DNA from: Actinomycetales bacterium UBA1416 | GTDB lineage: Bacteria > Actinomycetota > Actinomycetes > Actinomycetales > Actinomycetaceae | Assembly: GCA_002304945.1 (NCBI GenBank) | Contig: DBPQ01000045.1 | Span: forward strand, 1 to 25,084 | Direction of reading: 5' to 3' | Length of the DNA stretch: 25,084 nucleotides | In this document: one piece after another, positions 23,501 to 25,084 of the stretch | Position numbering within the stretch: position 1 is the first letter of the stretch | Layout of the letters: each line of letters begins with the position of its first letter | Notes under the pieces: model-generated | The model's database searches: none | What the model was told of the DNA's origin: nothing | What the model saw: only the letters and a program-made list of their open reading frames with translations | Translations under genes and position numbers: made by a program

Positions 23501-24379
23501 GAGTGGACGCCCCTGCAGTACCTCACCGAGGACCAGGCGAAGTTCTGGATCTACGACTCGGCGCTCTCCGAGTACGCGGCGCTGGCGTTCGAGTACGGCT
23601 ACTCCGTGGAGCGGCCCGACGCGCTCGTGGCCTGGGAGGCGCAGTTCGGGGACTTCGCGAACGGGGCCCAGACGGTCATCGACGAGTTCATCTCCTCCTC
23701 CGAGCAGAAGTGGGGCCAGCGCTCCTCGCTCGTGATGCTGCTGCCGCACGGCTACGAGGGCCAGGGCCCGGACCACAGCTCCGGGCGGATCGAGCGGTAC
23801 CTCCAGCTGTGCGCCGAGGACAACATGGTGGTCGCCCAGCCCTCCACGCCCGCCAGCCAGTTCCACCTCCTGCGGCGTCAGGCGTACGCCCGGCCGCGGC
23901 GGCCCCTCATCGACTTCACGCCGAAGCAGCTGCTGCGGCTGCGTGCCGCCCAGTCGGCGGTGGAGGACTTCACGGAGGGCGAGTTCCAGACGGTGATCCC
24001 GGACACCACGGACCTCGGGACCGTCCGCCGGGTGCTGCTGTGCTCGGGCCGGATCTACTACGACCTCGCCGAACGCCGCGCGAAGCTGAGCGACGACACG
24101 GTCGCGATCGTCCGCCTCGAGCAGCTGTACCCCCTCGACGGCGAGGCGATGCGGGCCGCCCTCGAGCCGTTCGGGGACGCCGAGCTGGTGTGGGTGCAGG
24201 ACGAGCCGGCGAACCAGGGCCCCTGGTCCTTCGTGTCCGACCACCTGCCACCCCTCCTCGGCGGCCGCACGATGCGCCGCGTCTCCCGCCCGGCCGCCGC
24301 CTCGCCCTCCACGGGCTCCGGCGTGCGTCACAAGCAGGAGAACGAGCAGCTCATGCGGGCCGCGTTCGAGCAGGGGTGA
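20504..24379 (+). CDS. kgd: Multifunctional 2-oxoglutarate dehydrogenase/decarboxylase (E2o-E1o fusion)
   Basis: A 1291-residue actinobacterial Kgd (OdhA-type) enzyme of the TCA cycle. It begins with the short E1 peptide (FGANEWLIEELYDKYLADAS, residues 14-33), followed by a Pro/Glu-rich linker (about 50-125). Next is a succinyltransferase catalytic domain (about 175-410) with catalytic H388 in TYDHRIIQGAASGEF. The thiamine-diphosphate E1 part follows, with GMAHRGRLNVLAN, VKYHLGTEG, NPSHLDAVDGV, GDAAFAGQG and YRRRGHNEGDDPSMTQP. It has no lipoyl domain, so it would work with a separate E2/E3, and alone can make succinic semialdehyde or 2-hydroxy-3-oxoadipate. Mycobacterial Kgd is about 1230 residues; the linker accounts for the extra length. 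The GTG has AGAGGG six bases upstream. Confidence 0.97.
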   Translation: MSVDEHAGDISADFGANEWLIEELYDKYLADASSVDPQWQAYFAKLDGGGGAPAPSPSPAAQKEPRPAPRPEPEVARAPEPEPEPEAAAAAPEPERVPAPEPQRSPAPEPERSPAPEPEPEPSPSLHLDPRGTAPEIASFLGGSIPEAVAQPPSTPYAHVVDRQGSEEDTAEDEVIRLRGVGARTVKNMEDSLAIPTATSVREIPAKVLIENRLLLNAHLSRTRGGKVSFTHLIGYALVEALGQVPDMNTSFALTEDGKPAITKPAHVNLGLAIDLPKEDGTRQLLVPSIKKAETMDFAQFWAAYDEVVRRARQGKLTVEDFQRTTITLTNPGTIGTVHSIPRLMTGQGTIVGVGAMDYPAEYAAASVNTVARLAISKMLTLTSTYDHRIIQGAASGEFLRVIHTKLLGEDGFYERVFSALRVPTAPVRWQRDVEFDPETELGKSARLAEMIHAFRSRGHLQADTDPLAYRTRRFHDLDFTNHGLTLWDLDRRFPTGGFAGSRSLPLREILTQLRDAYCRTTGIEYMHLQDPAQRRWMQERLETPFVKPSNEEQLQILHKLNEAEAFETFLQTKFVGQKRFSLEGGESLIPLLDVLLAESSEDGLDEVTIGMAHRGRLNVLANIAGKSFGQIFNEFEGAADPNSVQGSGDVKYHLGTEGKYTSPTGEETRVYLAANPSHLDAVDGVLVGVTRAKQDRIDLGEKGFTVLPILIHGDAAFAGQGVVAETLNMSQLRGYRVGGTVHVIVNNQIGFTTGPASSRSSQYCTDIVKGLQIPVFHVNGDDPEAVARVAKMAFEYRQEFRKDVVIDMVCYRRRGHNEGDDPSMTQPVMYSLIEGKRTVRQLYTEALVGRGDITPEQAQEALDDFRAQLENVFADEGRTAPASTQENVKGLEVPESQQEDAGVMIGWRTAVDRAIVERIGEAHLRAPEGFSVHPKLQQLLERRERMSREGGIDWGFGELLAFGSLLIEGVPVRVAGQDSRRGTFVQRHATFHDHVTGAEWTPLQYLTEDQAKFWIYDSALSEYAALAFEYGYSVERPDALVAWEAQFGDFANGAQTVIDEFISSSEQKWGQRSSLVMLLPHGYEGQGPDHSSGRIERYLQLCAEDNMVVAQPSTPASQFHLLRRQAYARPRRPLIDFTPKQLLRLRAAQSAVEDFTEGEFQTVIPDTTDLGTVRRVLLCSGRIYYDLAERRAKLSDDTVAIVRLEQLYPLDGEAMRAALEPFGDAELVWVQDEPANQGPWSFVSDHLPPLLGGRTMRRVSRPAAASPSTGSGVRHKQENEQLMRAAFEQG
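20789..20860 (+). repeat. Three tandem 24-bp repeats coding R-(S/V)-PAPEP-(E/Q)
   Basis: Inside kgd, three in-frame 24-bp units encode RVPAPEPQ, RSPAPEPE and RSPAPEPE (residues 96-119), flanked by further Pro-Glu runs. They form the linker between the N-terminal peptide and the acyltransferase domain. Being in frame and near-identical in DNA, they are prone to copy-number change without breaking the gene. Confidence 0.8.
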
Positions 24380-24381
24380 CG

Positions 24382-24966
24382 GTGGCACAGACCCTCTGCG
24401 TCCTCGGTGACGGGCTCGTCTCCGGCTTCGGCGACGCCCGCCAGCTCGGCTGGGTGGGCCGCGTCCTCGCACGGACCCACACCACCGACCCGTTGTTCAC
24501 CGCGACGCTCCCGGTGATCGGCGAGACGACGACGTCGCTCGCCGCGCGCTGGCAGGAGGAGACCTCCCGCCGCTGGATCCCGGACGCACCCCGCTTCCTC
24601 GCGCTCGCCCCGGGTGCGGCCGACGTGAACGCGGGGCTCTCGCTCGCGCGGTCACGGCTCAACCTGGCGAACGTCGTCGACCAGGCACGGGCGGAGGGGA
24701 CGGCGGTCTTCGTGGTCGGCCCGGCGCCGTCGCGGGCGACGGAGGGCCGGGCCGCGGCCGCCCTGTCGAAGGCGTGGTCCGACGTCTGCGACCGCCGGGA
24801 CATCCCCTTCGTCGAGTGCCATGAGCCCCTGGCCGCGAACAGCCAGTGGCTCGCCGACATCGACCTGACCGACGGCGTGCACCCCACCCAGGTGGGGTAC
24901 GGCCTGGTCGCGTGGTTGGTGCTGCACCACCGCTGGCACGACTGGCTGGGAGCGACCGAGACCTGA
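24382..24966 (+). CDS. GDSL/SGNH-family protein lacking the catalytic serine
   Basis: A 194-residue protein with the SGNH hydrolase layout. Block I is VLGDGLVSGFGDARQLGWVGR (residues 7-27), where the nucleophile position of GDS is Gly11. Block II is VIGETTTSLAARW (46-58). Block III is GAAD (78-81) where GxND is usual. Block V is DGVHPTQVGYGL, with D164 and H167 kept. With both the serine and the oxyanion-hole asparagine replaced, ordinary esterase activity is unlikely. I recall similar actinobacterial proteins with GDE instead of GDS, so this may be a family feature and not a fresh mutation. It starts two bases after the kgd stop (GTG with AGGGG five bases upstream; a GTG at 24376 is an alternative) and is presumably co-translated with Kgd. 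No signal peptide is seen. Confidence 0.75.
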   Translation: MAQTLCVLGDGLVSGFGDARQLGWVGRVLARTHTTDPLFTATLPVIGETTTSLAARWQEETSRRWIPDAPRFLALAPGAADVNAGLSLARSRLNLANVVDQARAEGTAVFVVGPAPSRATEGRAAAALSKAWSDVCDRRDIPFVECHEPLAANSQWLADIDLTDGVHPTQVGYGLVAWLVLHHRWHDWLGATET

Positions 24967-24969
24967 CAC

Positions 24970-24985
24970 TGGGCCATTGGGCCCA
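24970..24985 (+). terminator. Candidate hairpin after the kgd operon
   Basis: TGGGCC (24970-24975) and GGCCCA (24980-24985) form a 6-bp stem with a 4-base loop, four bases after the GDSL-gene stop. No U-run follows, so an intrinsic terminator is possible but unproven. Confidence 0.3.
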
Positions 24986-25039
24986 CGCGAGCCGCCACCC
25001 CCGGGCAGATCATTGGTGTGACCGCACGAGGGAGGCACC

Positions 25040-25084
25040 ATGTCATCGACCGTCCAAGGGGCGACGGCGGGGATGCGCGCGAGC
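25040..25084 (+). CDS. Start of an unidentified gene, cut by the window end
   Basis: An ATG at 25040 is preceded by GAGGGAGG about six bases upstream, a strong ribosome site. Only 15 codons (MSSTVQGATAGMRAS) are in the window, too few to assign a family. Confidence 0.5.
   Translation, partial: MSSTVQGATAGMRAS

Noticed and set aside
22933..24381. Upstream extension of the GDSL-gene frame inside kgd
   Set aside because: It lies wholly within kgd and has composition typical of a shadow frame; SGNH similarity begins only after 24382.

Overview
The window is GC-rich and has the codon use, GTG starts and gene set of a high-GC Gram-positive (Actinomycetota). It carries a fused 2-oxoglutarate dehydrogenase/decarboxylase (Kgd), a respiratory narGHJI cluster with an Fe-S-type winged-helix regulator, paired CNNM/CorC proteins, and several possible leaderless starts. 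A Micrococcales- or Propionibacteriales-like host is my best guess, from gene neighbourhood alone.

Left end (1-2425): a small decayed accessory patch. It holds integrase arm-type-like repeats, a hipB antitoxin/repressor gene preceded by three evenly spaced copies of TGTC-N10-GACA, a hipA toxin gene broken by an in-frame TAG and an internal deletion, an antisense-oriented remnant of a tyrosine integrase abutting the hipA stop, and a small SRPBCC-fold gene.

Middle (2596-14142, all minus strand, so read right to left): a TetR regulator and mobA overlap by 4 bp. A 142-bp regulatory gap with two palindromes follows, then a tight operon: narK (NarK2-like nitrate/nitrite antiporter), narG, narH, narJ, narI, an ArnR/SufR-like regulator with C-terminal cysteines, and a second narK (NarK1/NasA-like). 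Together these import nitrate, reduce it with quinol at the membrane, export nitrite, and build the enzyme: NarJ is the chaperone and MobA makes the Mo-bis-MGD cofactor. NarG, NarH and NarI keep the cofactor ligands of the E. coli enzyme, several at identical or uniformly offset numbering.

Right of that (14186-18476, minus): two tandem CNNM/CBS membrane proteins, an M23 (LytM) cell-wall peptidase with an N-terminal membrane anchor, and a glycerophosphodiester phosphodiesterase. This is an envelope maintenance block.

Right end (18579-25084, plus): an OmpR-type response regulator and its HAMP histidine kinase, overlapping by one base; then kgd, and two bases later a GDSL/SGNH-family protein that lacks the nucleophilic serine. 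The window ends just inside another gene. No rRNA, tRNA or CRISPR array was seen.
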